Shown: positions 33,136 to 41,588 of the stretch, piece after piece | Layout: each line of letters begins with the position of its first letter | How positions within the stretch are numbered: the stretch's first letter is position 1 | Source of the DNA: Glycomyces sp. TRM65418 | GTDB lineage: Bacteria > Actinomycetota > Actinomycetes > Mycobacteriales > Micromonosporaceae | Assembly: GCF_019710475.1 (NCBI RefSeq) | Contig: NZ_JAJFAX010000001.1 | Span: 310,001-374,000 of the forward strand | Length of the DNA: 64,000 bases | Direction of reading: 5' to 3' | The notes under the pieces: generated by a model | Databases searched by the model: none | What the model was told of the DNA's origin: nothing | Seen by the model: the letters and a program-made list of their open reading frames with translations, nothing else | Translations under genes and position numbers: made by a program

Positions 33136-34773
33136 TCAGTCCGACTGCCACACGGACATCACGGCCCACGGCGCGAGGTCGACGTCGAGATCGAGCACGC
33201 CGGACTCGGGAACGGTGAGCGCGAACCGCAGGAGCGCGTCAGCGACCGCGGCCAGGTACCGGTGCTCGGACCGGCTCGGATTGATCGGGCTTCCCATGCC
33301 GTACCAGGCCTCGGCGACGTTGCCGTGCTTCCAGTCGACGATCTCGACGAGGAAGGTCGTGCCCGGTTCCAGCCCGGCGATCGAGTGCCGGATCCTCCGG
33401 TTCGGGCCCTGCTCGGCGAGGGCGCGCGTCGCCTCGTACGAGTCCGCCGAGCCGACGGCCCGCAGGCCCATGTCCTCGGGGTAGTTGAAGAACACGGCCG
33501 ACACCGCCGAGGTCCCGCTGTCGCGGGTCACCGCTCCGTGGGGAGTGGAGTGGAGCAGCCGGTCGCCGAGGCGGTTCAGCATGGCGAACGCGTGGAAGGT
33601 GGGCTTGTGGATGCCGTTCTCGTTCACCAGGCCGAAGCCGCCGTGGAACGGCCCGATGCCCGCGCCGCCCTCCTCGAACACGTCGGTGAAGGCCCAGTAG
33701 GAGATCGAGTCGGCGAGCGTGGCGCACTGCAGGTACGAGCGCGTGATCGAGGCGGCCGCGAACACCGTGTCGTGCATCCGGTCGCGGGAGGACGGGGACG
33801 TCGACCACTCCGTTATGTGGATCTCCGCTTCCGGGTAGGCGCTGCCGGCGACGAGCTTCCGCAGGAGCGCGAGGTCGTCGCGCGTGGCGTCGGCGTAGCG
33901 GGCGAGCGGCACCCCGACGCCGTCGGCGCCGAACGCGTAGTCGGTCGGGTACGTGTGGGTGGAGATGAAGTCGATCGGGACCTGCCGCCGCTCGCACCAG
34001 GCCAGGAACTCCTCGATCCACACCGGACGCCAGTCGAGCGCGTCCACGTCTTCGGCGGCGGCGGTCTCATGTTCCTCGGCACGATCCTGAACCTCGCCCT
34101 TGTACCGGTCGTCGGGCACGAAGACGCTCGTGGAGGGACCGCCGACCCGCAGCTCGGGGTCGATCCGCTTGATCGCCCCCGCAGTCTGCTCGTAGAGCTC
34201 GAAGTACTGCGTCCGGGTTCCGGTCCAGAAGTGCGGCACGAGATTCGGCTCGTTCCACACCTCGAACCGCCATTGACGGACCTCTGCCGGGCCGTAGCGG
34301 TCGATCCAGTGCTCCACCGTCTTGGTCACCAGTTCGACCCAGCGCGACATGTCCTTGGGCGGGCTGCAGTGCGCCCGCCACCAGAACAGCGTCTCGGTCC
34401 GCGTCGCGAGCTCGCGGGGCATGAAGCCGAGTTCCACGAACGGGCGGGCGCCGCAGGCGAGGATGAAGTCGAACACCTTGTCCACGTAGCCGAACGTGTG
34501 GACCGGGGACTCCAGGGGCGTGTTCGGGCCGAAGCCGCCGCCGTCGCTCCCTCGGTAGACGAACATGTCGTCGTGGAAGACGCCGTGGAAGCGGATGAAC
34601 TTGAAGCCGAGGGTGTCGACGGCTTCGGCGAACTGCCGCTGCCAGTCCGCCCGCAGCGCCTCGTTGGCCCTGCCCGCGCCGACGCATTCGCTCCAGACGT
34701 GCGGCAGGGCGGTCTCCTCGCACCGTTCGCCGTCGATGCGGAAACGGGGCCGGGGCATGGGGTGGGGGGTCAT
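33136..34773 (-). CDS. GH39 family beta-xylosidase
   Basis: 545-residue cytoplasmic enzyme without signal peptide. GH39 features are FRIDG, a GFKFIRFHGVFHDDMFVY strand, the acid/base Glu175 in RFEVWNEPNLVPHFW, and the nucleophile Glu322 in AEIHITEWSTSPSSRD. The barrel (residues 10-400) is followed by a beta-sandwich C-domain. GH39 xylosidases hydrolyse xylobiose and short xylo-oligosaccharides to xylose, the expected intracellular last step after ABC import. ATG 34773 is chosen over ATG 34812 because the latter would overlap the operator and add poorly conserved residues. The LacI-type dyads at 34814-34839 lie right upstream, divergent from the LacI gene at 34969. Confidence 0.9.
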   Translation of the reverse strand: MTPHPMPRPRFRIDGERCEETALPHVWSECVGAGRANEALRADWQRQFAEAVDTLGFKFIRFHGVFHDDMFVYRGSDGGGFGPNTPLESPVHTFGYVDKVFDFILACGARPFVELGFMPRELATRTETLFWWRAHCSPPKDMSRWVELVTKTVEHWIDRYGPAEVRQWRFEVWNEPNLVPHFWTGTRTQYFELYEQTAGAIKRIDPELRVGGPSTSVFVPDDRYKGEVQDRAEEHETAAAEDVDALDWRPVWIEEFLAWCERRQVPIDFISTHTYPTDYAFGADGVGVPLARYADATRDDLALLRKLVAGSAYPEAEIHITEWSTSPSSRDRMHDTVFAAASITRSYLQCATLADSISYWAFTDVFEEGGAGIGPFHGGFGLVNENGIHKPTFHAFAMLNRLGDRLLHSTPHGAVTRDSGTSAVSAVFFNYPEDMGLRAVGSADSYEATRALAEQGPNRRIRHSIAGLEPGTTFLVEIVDWKHGNVAEAWYGMGSPINPSRSEHRYLAAVADALLRFALTVPESGVLDLDVDLAPWAVMSVWQSD

Positions 34774-34813
34774 GGTCTCACTTCGCTCGTGGTCGGCGGC
34801 GTCGCGTCGCATT

Positions 34814-34839
34814 TCGAAATATTTTCGAAATATATTCGA
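34814..34839. promoter_or_regulatory. Two overlapping LacI-type operators at the GH39 promoter
   Basis: TCGAAATATTTTCGA (34814-34828, perfect 6-bp arms, 3-base centre) overlaps TCGAAATATATTCGA (34825-34839, 11 of 12 arm bases). They lie 41 to 66 bp upstream of the GH39 start in a strikingly AT-rich block. Confidence 0.75.
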
Positions 34840-34934
34840 TCGGACTTCACGCTACCGTGAAGGACGATGCCAGTCAAACGGCTACTGAAGTGGGAGTTCA
34901 CTCGGCAGCTCGCCTCATCCGGACGATGTTAGGA

Positions 34935-34949
34935 TCGAAAGGTTTTCGA
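34935..34949. promoter_or_regulatory. LacI-type operator upstream of the second LacI gene
   Basis: TCGAAAGGTTTTCGA: perfect 6-bp arms and a 3-base centre, 20 bp before the LacI start at 34969. Same spacing as the GH39 sites, suggesting that the 34969 product represses both itself and GH39. Confidence 0.75.
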
Positions 34950-34968
34950 ATCTTGAACGGAGCGCCTG

Positions 34969-36012
34969 ATGGGTCGGCAACCACGAGCTGAGCGAGTCAC
35001 CCTGGCCGACGTCGCGCTGCGGGCAGGTGTCTCATCGGCGACCGTCTCGAAAGTCCTCAACGGCCGCACCGACGTCTCCGCCCGTACGCGCGAGCATGTC
35101 CTCGGCGTCATCGCCGAAACCGGCTACCGGTCGACGACGCCGCGGCACGACCGCCCCCGGAGGCAGGCGCTCGTGGTCGTCGTCGACTTCATGGCTTCCC
35201 CCTACGCGGGCACCGTGCTTCAGGAGATCCTCGCCGCCGCCACCGAGAAGGCCACCGATCTGCTGCTCCGCCTGCCGCCGGACGCGTCGATCGGCGCCAG
35301 CACCAAGCCCGCTCACACCTGGATCACGCAGCAGCAGGTCGCAGGCGCGGTGGGCCTCATCGAGCTCGCCGTCGCCGTGCCCGACACGGTGCTCACCGCC
35401 GCGAACGAGTGCGAACTGCCGATCGTCACGATCGATCCGATCGGCACGGCAGGGTCCCGCGCCGTCACCATCGGTTCCACCAACTGGGCCGGCGGGCGCT
35501 CCGCGACCGACCACCTCATCCGCTTCGGCCACCGCAGGATCGCCTGGATCGGCGGCCCGGTGAACTCGGCCCCTTCGGCTGAGCGCTTCCACGGATACCG
35601 GGCCGCACTCGAGGCCGCCGACCTCGCAGCGGAACGAGATCTGATCCGCCACGACGCGTTCCTGGTCGAGGCGGGGTTCCGCCACGGCCATGACATGCTT
35701 TCGCTCCCGACGCCCCCCACCGCCGTCGTCGCGGGCAACGACGAGATCGCCATCGGGGTCCTGGCCGCGGCGAAGGAGCTGGGCGTCGACGTCCCACGCC
35801 AATGCTCCGTCACCGGATTCGACGACACCCCGCAGACCGAATGGACCACGCCCGCCCTCACTTCGGTGCGGCAGCCGCTCGCGGGCATGGGCCGGATGGC
35901 CGTCGAGACCGTCCTCGGCATGGCGAACGGCGCCCAGCCCGCGTCCCGCCACCTCCAGCTGGCGACCGCCCTCACCGTCCGCGACTCGACGGGGCCCGCC
36001 CCGATGGACTGA
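34969..36012 (+). CDS. LacI-family transcriptional regulator of the GH39 gene
   Basis: 347 residues. HTH at residues 11-32 (VTLADVALRAGVSSATVSKVLNGRTDVS), then the sugar-binding domain (ALVVVVDFMASPYAGTVLQEIL, IVTIDPIGTAGSRAVTIGSTNWAGGRSATDHLIRFGHRRIAWIGGP, AVVAGNDEIAIGVLAAAKELGVDVPRQCSVTGFDD). Divergent from GH39 with dyads at both promoters. The recognition helix is near-identical to that of the 32014 regulator, yet the putative sites next to this gene have a 3-base centre rather than one base, which may set the two apart. It ends 276 bp before the convergent TetR gene. Confidence 0.92.
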   Translation: MGRQPRAERVTLADVALRAGVSSATVSKVLNGRTDVSARTREHVLGVIAETGYRSTTPRHDRPRRQALVVVVDFMASPYAGTVLQEILAAATEKATDLLLRLPPDASIGASTKPAHTWITQQQVAGAVGLIELAVAVPDTVLTAANECELPIVTIDPIGTAGSRAVTIGSTNWAGGRSATDHLIRFGHRRIAWIGGPVNSAPSAERFHGYRAALEAADLAAERDLIRHDAFLVEAGFRHGHDMLSLPTPPTAVVAGNDEIAIGVLAAAKELGVDVPRQCSVTGFDDTPQTEWTTPALTSVRQPLAGMGRMAVETVLGMANGAQPASRHLQLATALTVRDSTGPAPMD

Positions 36013-36287
36013 CCCGATCGAAGCTCGATCCCCCGAGCCCCTGCGGATACGCAATGCCATCACCGACCCTGCCAGGTTCGCTTTGCCGGGATCGAACCGG
36101 TGACGAGTCGGCAACGGTTTCTCGATGCCCCCGCTCACTTCGATACGCGCAGACGGTTCACCGCCGTCGCGGGAGTAAACCGATCTGACTTATAACCCGC
36201 CCGAGGAGCCGTGGAGGAGCTGGTCAGGTGCGTGGGGGTAGCGGCATAACCCGCCCAGGACGCAAACCCGCACACTTTGAACGTGTC
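36013..36287. other. Intergenic gap with a short direct repeat
   Basis: No gene seen. ATAACCCGCCC occurs twice (about 36191 and 36246). Nothing else stands out. Confidence 0.3.
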
Positions 36288-36842
36288 TCAGTCGGTCAGG
36301 ACCGAGGCGAGGCGTGTGAGGGCGGTCTTGACCTGGTCGGGGGAGAGTCCTTGCCCGCGTTGATGGGCGAAGACGTCAGGAGCGAGGGGGGCAAGGAGGA
36401 TGTCGGCGAGGGGATCGGGTGAGGCGATGCCGGCCGCCCGTGCGAGCGACAGGACGTGGGCGCGCCAGAAGCGGTAGGCGCCGACTTCGAAGCGGCGCCC
36501 GCCGACTTCGGTGGCGAGGGCGAGGTCGCCGTGGGTCTCGAGCAGGTCCACCATCGCCGCGTAGAAGGCGGCGAGGCGATCGACCGGCGGAGCACCCGGG
36601 CCCAGGGGCGGAGGGCCTTCCAACAAGTCGCGCTGAAGGCGCCTTTCGTGCTCGTCGAGCAGCGCGACGGCGATGGAGGCGATATCGGGGTAGCGGCGGT
36701 ACAGGGTCCCGCGGCCGACGCCGGCGGCCTTCGCGATGTCGTCCATCGTCACCGTCCGGGGGTCCTTCGCGGCGAACAGTTCGGCCGCGGCGGTCAGCAC
36801 CTTGGCGCGGTTGCGGGCCGCATCGGCGCGCTCCTTCCTCAT
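36288..36842 (-). CDS. TetR-family transcriptional regulator
   Basis: 184 residues from ATG 36842 (MRKERADAARNRAKVLTAAAELFAAK). The HTH is at residues 28-47 (VTMDDIAKAAGVGRGTLYRRYPD). The remaining 130 residues form the ligand-binding helices, with no close sub-family match. An upstream ATG at 36863 would add seven residues and reach into the operator region. It is divergent from the azoreductase and SMR pair at 36934-37895 with a 23-bp dyad between, so it most likely represses both and responds to a quinone, azo dye or cationic drug; the ligand is inferred. Confidence 0.9.
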   Translation of the reverse strand: MRKERADAARNRAKVLTAAAELFAAKDPRTVTMDDIAKAAGVGRGTLYRRYPDIASIAVALLDEHERRLQRDLLEGPPPLGPGAPPVDRLAAFYAAMVDLLETHGDLALATEVGGRRFEVGAYRFWRAHVLSLARAAGIASPDPLADILLAPLAPDVFAHQRGQGLSPDQVKTALTRLASVLTD

Positions 36843-36893
36843 GGTGGCGAGCATAACAGGCAAGTGGACGGCATGACCGGTTATGCTCGGCAG

Positions 36894-36916
36894 TAAGTGG
36901 TCATCGTGTCCACTTA
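36894..36916. promoter_or_regulatory. TetR operator between tetR and azoreductase genes
   Basis: Arms TAAGTGGTCA and TGTCCACTTA around TCG; 9 of 10 arm bases pair. The related CAAGTGGAC is found 36 bp nearer the TetR gene. The dyad lies 18 bp before the GTG of the azoreductase, between it and the ribosome site. Confidence 0.8.
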
Positions 36917-36933
36917 TCTGCCGAGGAGGAACC

Positions 36934-37575
36934 GTGCTCCTGCACCTTGACGCCAGCGCCCGCCGCCACTCGTTCAGCCGTGAGATCGGCGACGCCGTCG
37001 CCGACGCCTGGAGACAGACGCATCCCCACTCCGCCTACGTCCACCGCGACCTCGCCTACGACCCGCCGCCGCCGATCGACCAGGCATGGACCGAGCTGTG
37101 CGACTACGTCCTGAAGCACCAGATCACCGACCCCGCCCGGTACCGAGAGGCCGTCCGCACCCCTGAGCAGGCGAAGGCGTGGTCCATCGTCGAGCCGCTC
37201 CTGACCGAACTGGTCACCGCCGATGCGGTGCTCATCGCGACGCCGATGTACAACTTCTCCATCCCCGCCGCCCTCAAAGCGTGGATCGACCAGGTCACCT
37301 TCCCCAAGATGTCCCTGGCCGGCACCCGCTTCGTCGTCGCCTACGCCCGCGGCGGCGCCTACGGCCCGGGCAAACCACGGGAACCGTTCGATCATCACGA
37401 GCGCTATCTGCGCGACTTCTTCGCCGGCCACTTCGCCGTCGAAGAGGCCGTGTTCGTCGGCACCGAGATGGTCAACGCGCTCCTCGACCCGGTCCTGGCC
37501 GATCGACGCGACGAGCACGAGCGCTCCCGCGCCGCCGCCCTGGCCGCCGCCCGCGAGATCGGAGCAGGGCTGTGA
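36934..37575 (+). CDS. FMN-dependent NADH-azoreductase (AzoR family)
   Basis: 213 residues from GTG 36934, with GAGGAGGA directly upstream. LLHLDASARRHSFSREI is the FMN phosphate-binding start; TPMYNFSIPAALKAWIDQVTFP (residues 97-120) and the YARGGAYGPG loop are the classic AzoR flavin site; the last quarter (YLRDFFAGHFAVEEAVFVG) matches too. It reduces quinones and azo compounds with NADH via two-electron transfer. The stop overlaps the GTG of the SMR gene by 4 bp, forming a two-gene operon under the divergent TetR. Confidence 0.92.
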   Translation: MLLHLDASARRHSFSREIGDAVADAWRQTHPHSAYVHRDLAYDPPPPIDQAWTELCDYVLKHQITDPARYREAVRTPEQAKAWSIVEPLLTELVTADAVLIATPMYNFSIPAALKAWIDQVTFPKMSLAGTRFVVAYARGGAYGPGKPREPFDHHERYLRDFFAGHFAVEEAVFVGTEMVNALLDPVLADRRDEHERSRAAALAAAREIGAGL

Positions 37576-37895
37576 GCTGGTGGATCCTCATCGCCGCCGG
37601 CATCGTGGAGATCGCGTGGGCGATGAGCATCAAGCCCACGGCAGGATTCACCCGCTTCTGGCCCACGGTCCTGTGCGTGGCGCTGATGGGGCTCGCCGCC
37701 TTCCTGCTGTCGGTCGCGATCCGCGATCTGCCGACCGGCACCGCCTACGCGGTCTTCACCGGGATCGGAGCGATCGGCGCCGTCACGTTGGGCATCGTCC
37801 TCAACCGGGACCCCGTGACGACCGGACGAATCGTGGCGATCGCGCTCATATGCTGCGGAGTCGTCCTCGCCAGGATCACCGCACCCTCCGAGTAA
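37572..37895 (+). CDS. SMR-family multidrug/quaternary ammonium efflux protein
   Basis: 107-residue, four-helix small multidrug resistance protein. VSWWILIAAGIVEIAWAMSIKPTAGFT has the essential membrane Glu (E13) of SMR pumps; LPTGTAYAVFTGIGAIGAV is the signature helix 3 and IALICCGVVLARI is helix 4. The KPTAGFTRFWP pattern recalls the SugE/Gdx subgroup, which exports guanidinium, more than EmrE, but this is not certain. Co-translated with azoreductase through a GTGA overlap; presumably a dimer in the membrane. Confidence 0.9.
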   Translation: MSWWILIAAGIVEIAWAMSIKPTAGFTRFWPTVLCVALMGLAAFLLSVAIRDLPTGTAYAVFTGIGAIGAVTLGIVLNRDPVTTGRIVAIALICCGVVLARITAPSE

Positions 37896-38069
37896 CAGCC
37901 CACCACGCCAGCTGCAGACCCACACGCAGCGACTGAAGCGGCCGACGCCGCGACCGAGCAAACCGGGAGACCGGGCGGATTGAGCAAGTGAGCTGAGCTT
38001 CCTCGGCGGCGAGAACGGCCCTCAGATGACGACCGGACCGCGTGTCTGCAGTGAGCCTGTCGCAACTTG

Positions 38070-38286
38070 ATCGGTGTTCGTGGTCATCGAGAACTTGAAC
38101 GGCCTTGGCGATCCGAGTGGCCCGATTCGGATCGCAGCGGACTTGGTCGAGGATCACCCGGGCTTTGAGCTGGGTGACCATGCGCTCTCCGGGTTCGCGG
38201 AGGCGGTTGCACTCCTTACCCCTGAGGCTTGCTCTTGCCCTTGATCGGCGTGGCGACCAGGTCGTGGCCGAGCCCCTGCGCGCCGA
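38070..38286 (-). pseudogene. C-terminal relic of an IS-C-type transposase
   Basis: Pieces GLGHDLVATPIKGKSKP and MVTQLKARVILDQVRCDP, then ATRIAKAVQVLDDHE, match the ends of the IS-C transposase (GLDRDLVVTPFKGKGKP, MFSQLKKWSIFAQLRCDP, HIAKALQVLNDYE), with a frameshift between. Only about 75 codons are left and no inverted repeats were found. It abuts the stop of the MFS gene at 38287. Confidence 0.7.
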
Positions 38287-39507
38287 TTAGTTCTTCGGAT
38301 CAGGCCATGGGGCTCGCTTCGCGTAGTGCGCGTAGGCGACCAGTGCCGAGAGCATGGCCAAGACACCGCCGAGCGTCATGACCGCCGCAGGCGAGGAGCG
38401 GTCGACGACGACGCCTCCGGCGAGTGCCCCGAGGGCGATGGTGGCCTGGAACGACGCGGTGAACAGCACTGACGAGGCCTCAATGGAGTGCGGAGCGGAC
38501 TTGGCGAACCAGGCCTGGGAGCAGACCGGAACACCGCCGTACGCGATCCCCCAGAGCGTGAGGAGCACGATCGCTCCGAACAGGCCGTGCCCGAGCACGG
38601 GCAGCAGCAGCGTGCTCACGGCGATCGCGGTCGCCACGGCCGCGAACGTGGCCCGCGGATACCGGGACACGGCTGCGCCGCAGAGGAAGTTGCCGATCAT
38701 CCCGGCCACGCCGTAGACGAGCAGGACCGCGGTGACAGTGGTCGAACCCGCCGACGTGACGTCTTCCAGGAACGGCGTGACGTACGTGTAGGCGCCGAAA
38801 TGGGCTGCCACGATGAGGAACGTCATCGTCAGCGCGAACCGCGTACCGGTACCTCGAAGCATGCTCCCCAGCTCCGACATGCGCGTCGGCCGCTCGGGCC
38901 GAAGCGTCGGAACGGTGAGGATCAGTGCCGCGAGGACGGCGGTGCTCAGGACTCCCATGACGACGAACGCCGTGCGCCAGCCAGCGATCTCGCCGATGAA
39001 GGTGCCCGCGGGGACCCCGAGCACCGACCCCAGCGGCACCGCGGAGAAGATCGCCGCCGTCGCCCGGCCGACCAATGCAGGGGGCACGAGGCGGCTCGCC
39101 AGGCCGGCCCCGATCGACCAGAAGCCGCCGATGGTGACGCCGACGAGCACCCTGGAGAGCAGCAGCAGCCAGTAGTCCGTGGCCGCTGCGGCGAGGAAAT
39201 TGGCGACAGCCAGCAGCAGGATGAGGGCGCACAGCATCGCCCGGCGATCGAAGCGTGCCGTCGTGACGGTCACCAGTGGGGCGGCGACCGCCGCTAGAAG
39301 CCCTGGCATGGTCATCATCAACCCGGCCATGCCGTCGGAGACGTCGAAGCTGGCACCGATGGAGGTCAGCAGGCCGATCGGCAGGATCTCGGTAGTGACG
39401 ATGGCGAAGATGCCCGTCATCACTGAGACCACCGCCGGCCACGGGGTGAGGCCCGGGCGGTTCGCCGGCTCGGTCGTCCTTGTGGGAGGCGGGGCGGTGG
39501 TGTGCAT
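38287..39507 (-). CDS. MFS transporter, DHA1 family (AraJ/NepI-like)
   Basis: 406 residues from ATG 39507 (MHTTAPPPTRTTEPANRPGL). Twelve helices are visible. The DHA1-type signature (LLLLSRVLVGVTIGGFWSIGAGLASRLVP, helix 4) and the ATAAIFSAVPLGSVLGVPAGTFIGEIAGWRTAFV motif C in helix 5 place it near AraJ, SotB and NepI, which export sugars, purine nucleosides or drugs. ATG 39570 would add 21 residues without a hydrophobic or conserved stretch. It is a single-gene unit. The substrate cannot be derived from sequence. Confidence 0.88.
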   Translation of the reverse strand: MHTTAPPPTRTTEPANRPGLTPWPAVVSVMTGIFAIVTTEILPIGLLTSIGASFDVSDGMAGLMMTMPGLLAAVAAPLVTVTTARFDRRAMLCALILLLAVANFLAAAATDYWLLLLSRVLVGVTIGGFWSIGAGLASRLVPPALVGRATAAIFSAVPLGSVLGVPAGTFIGEIAGWRTAFVVMGVLSTAVLAALILTVPTLRPERPTRMSELGSMLRGTGTRFALTMTFLIVAAHFGAYTYVTPFLEDVTSAGSTTVTAVLLVYGVAGMIGNFLCGAAVSRYPRATFAAVATAIAVSTLLLPVLGHGLFGAIVLLTLWGIAYGGVPVCSQAWFAKSAPHSIEASSVLFTASFQATIALGALAGGVVVDRSSPAAVMTLGGVLAMLSALVAYAHYAKRAPWPDPKN

Positions 39508-40063
39508 GAACGGGCGTCCTGTCCTGGCGGCTGGAAGAGTGCGTGCGTTCCAGCTCATCAGGCGGCGCAACGGAATGCTGGCAGGATTGCGACGTCAACC
39601 GTGTCCCGCCCGGGGACCGCTTCATGACCGATGGTGCGAGATCGGCTGTCGAGTTGGCGATTTCATCGGGCGGAACCTGACCCCGATCGTCGACGGCGTC
39701 CTCGGACTGGTCGTGCGGCTGTTCCGGCGGGCAGAGCGCAGAAGCGGCGCTCGGTGACGACCTCCCCGGTTTCTTCGCGGCGCCGGTGGGCGATGAGGGC
39801 GCCGAGGACTATCGAGACCGGGGGCGCAAGCAGCTGAACCGAAACGTCGCACGCAAGCTGAGCCGGCCGGGAGGCTGACATGAGCATCCGGGACATCATC
39901 GAGGGCAAGCTTCTGCGACGGTCTGATCGAGGACCCGCCGACGTATGCCGGCCTCTGTCAGGAGTCGATTCACAAGCAGTCCTGACGCTCCGGGCGATGA
40001 CCCGGCCAGCCATGATGAGGGCATCGCCGGACATCCGGTCCGGCCGTCGGGGGGGATCTGTTT
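39508..40063. other. Gene-poor stretch with small relic-like frames
   Basis: No complete gene is supported. On the plus strand DFIGRNLTPIVDGVLGLVVRLFRRAERR ends at 39757, and MSIRDIIEGKLLRRSDRG starts at 39880 after AGGCTGAC, but neither continues convincingly. On the minus strand LLAPPVSIVLGALIAHRRREETGEVV is open. These could be remains of one deleted gene. Confidence 0.4.
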
Positions 40064-41467
40064 TCAGCCGACCAGTGGACGGCCTTCGGGGTAGTGGTAC
40101 AGGCGCCGCCGGGTGCGGATCGCCAGTGCCGTGGCCAGGAGGACCGGCCCGATGCGGCCGATGAACATCAACGCGATGATGAGCACCTTCGACGCCGCGT
40201 CGAGTTCGGCGGTGAGCCCGGTGGACTGGCCGACGGTGGCCAGGGCGGAGGCGACCTCGAAGGCGGACTCGTGGAGCGCGAATTCGGGGTGGAGGAGGGT
40301 CATGGCGACCACCGCGGTCACGTTGACAGCGACGTAGAGCAGCGCGATGGTGAGCGCCTGCCGGATGACGTTCACGCTCAGGCGGGTCCGGAACGCCGAG
40401 GCGTCGGGTTCGGCGCGCACCTCCGACCAGATCACCCACAGCAGGACGAAGAACGTGGTGACCTTGATGCCGCCGGAGGTCGATGCCGAACCGCCGCCGA
40501 TGAACATGAGCACGATCGAGACGAGGACCGAGTGGTCCTCCATCGCCCCCACGTCGATCGAGTTGAAGCCGGTGGTGCGCAGCATCGCCGACTGGAAGAA
40601 CGCCGACAGGGTCTTCTCGTGCCAGCCCATGGGGCCGAATGTGGCCGGGTTCGCCCATTCGAAGGCGAGGAAGACCACGAAGCCGCCCGCGAACAGGATG
40701 GTGGTGCCGGCGAGGGTCATCTTGGTGTGCAGGGTCCAGCGCTTGCGCCCCCAACCGCGCCGGGTGACCTCGAAGATCACCGGCATGCCCAGGCCTCCGA
40801 TGATCGAGGCGGCGGTGATCGGGACGATGACGAGCGGGTCGTTCGCGAAACTCATGAGCGAGTCGGAGAACAGACTGAATCCGCCGTTGTTGAACGCGCT
40901 CACGCCGTGGAAGAGGCCCTGCCAGGCCGCTTCGCCGCGCCCCATGCCGTAGCCGTAGTGGAACCGCAGGGCCAGGACCAGCGCCACCGCGGCCTCGACG
41001 ATGCCCGCCACGGCGAAGGCCCGGAAGATGACGCCCCTGAGGTCGCCGAGGTTCAGCGCCGAGTGCAGCTCGGCCTGGGCCATCAGACGCGAGCGGAGGC
41101 CGAGTCGTTTGGATACGAGCAGGCCCATGAACGCGGCGCTGGTCATGATGCCGAGGCCGCCGACCTGCATCGCGACCATGATGACCGCTTCGCCGAAGCC
41201 GGTCCAGTGGACGGGGGTGTCGACGGTGGCCAGACCGGTGACGGTGATGGCCGAGGTCGCGGTGAACACGGCGTCCAGCACGGTGGTGCCGCCGGGGTCG
41301 GCTTGGGCGATCGGGAGCATGAACAGGCCCGTGACCAGCGCGATGGCGCCGGCGAAGGTGAGCGGCACGAGTTTGATCGGCCGCCGGGCGAGATGCTCGA
41401 AGGCCGAGCGCAGGCCGATCGGTGAGGGCCCGGACGCCGTTCGCCGCAAGGAGGCCGCGTTTTTCAC
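40064..41467 (-). CDS. TrkH/KtrB-type potassium uptake channel subunit
   Basis: 467-residue membrane protein with four M1-P-M2 repeats. The P-loop filters are TATSAITVTGLATVD, VSAFNNGGFSLF, RTTGFNSIDVGAM and the final ATVGQSTGLTAE; each has the T-x-G-type selectivity core, and GGGSASTSGGIKVTTF forms the intramembrane gate loop. KtrB/TrkH channels need a cytosolic RCK subunit (TrkA/KtrA), not present here. It is divergent from the kdpDE-like pair (41589), with a 121-bp gap between. Control by KdpE is plausible since both concern K+. Confidence 0.92.
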   Translation of the reverse strand: MKNAASLRRTASGPSPIGLRSAFEHLARRPIKLVPLTFAGAIALVTGLFMLPIAQADPGGTTVLDAVFTATSAITVTGLATVDTPVHWTGFGEAVIMVAMQVGGLGIMTSAAFMGLLVSKRLGLRSRLMAQAELHSALNLGDLRGVIFRAFAVAGIVEAAVALVLALRFHYGYGMGRGEAAWQGLFHGVSAFNNGGFSLFSDSLMSFANDPLVIVPITAASIIGGLGMPVIFEVTRRGWGRKRWTLHTKMTLAGTTILFAGGFVVFLAFEWANPATFGPMGWHEKTLSAFFQSAMLRTTGFNSIDVGAMEDHSVLVSIVLMFIGGGSASTSGGIKVTTFFVLLWVIWSEVRAEPDASAFRTRLSVNVIRQALTIALLYVAVNVTAVVAMTLLHPEFALHESAFEVASALATVGQSTGLTAELDAASKVLIIALMFIGRIGPVLLATALAIRTRRRLYHYPEGRPLVG

Positions 41468-41588
41468 TCGGCGAGCGTATTTTCGTTCGGGCGCCTCCGG
41501 CTGCTCGGCGGCGTCAAGAATCCGTCAGGATCCGCGGTTCCGCTCACCCGGCCCCGCTCCTGGTGCCCGTACGGCCTGGGATGCGAGC

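Noticed and set aside
36191-36260. Two ATAACCCGCCC copies considered as a CRISPR-like or iteron repeat
   Set aside because: Only two short copies with unequal flanks; no array and no cas or replication gene nearby. No CRISPR array was seen anywhere in the window.
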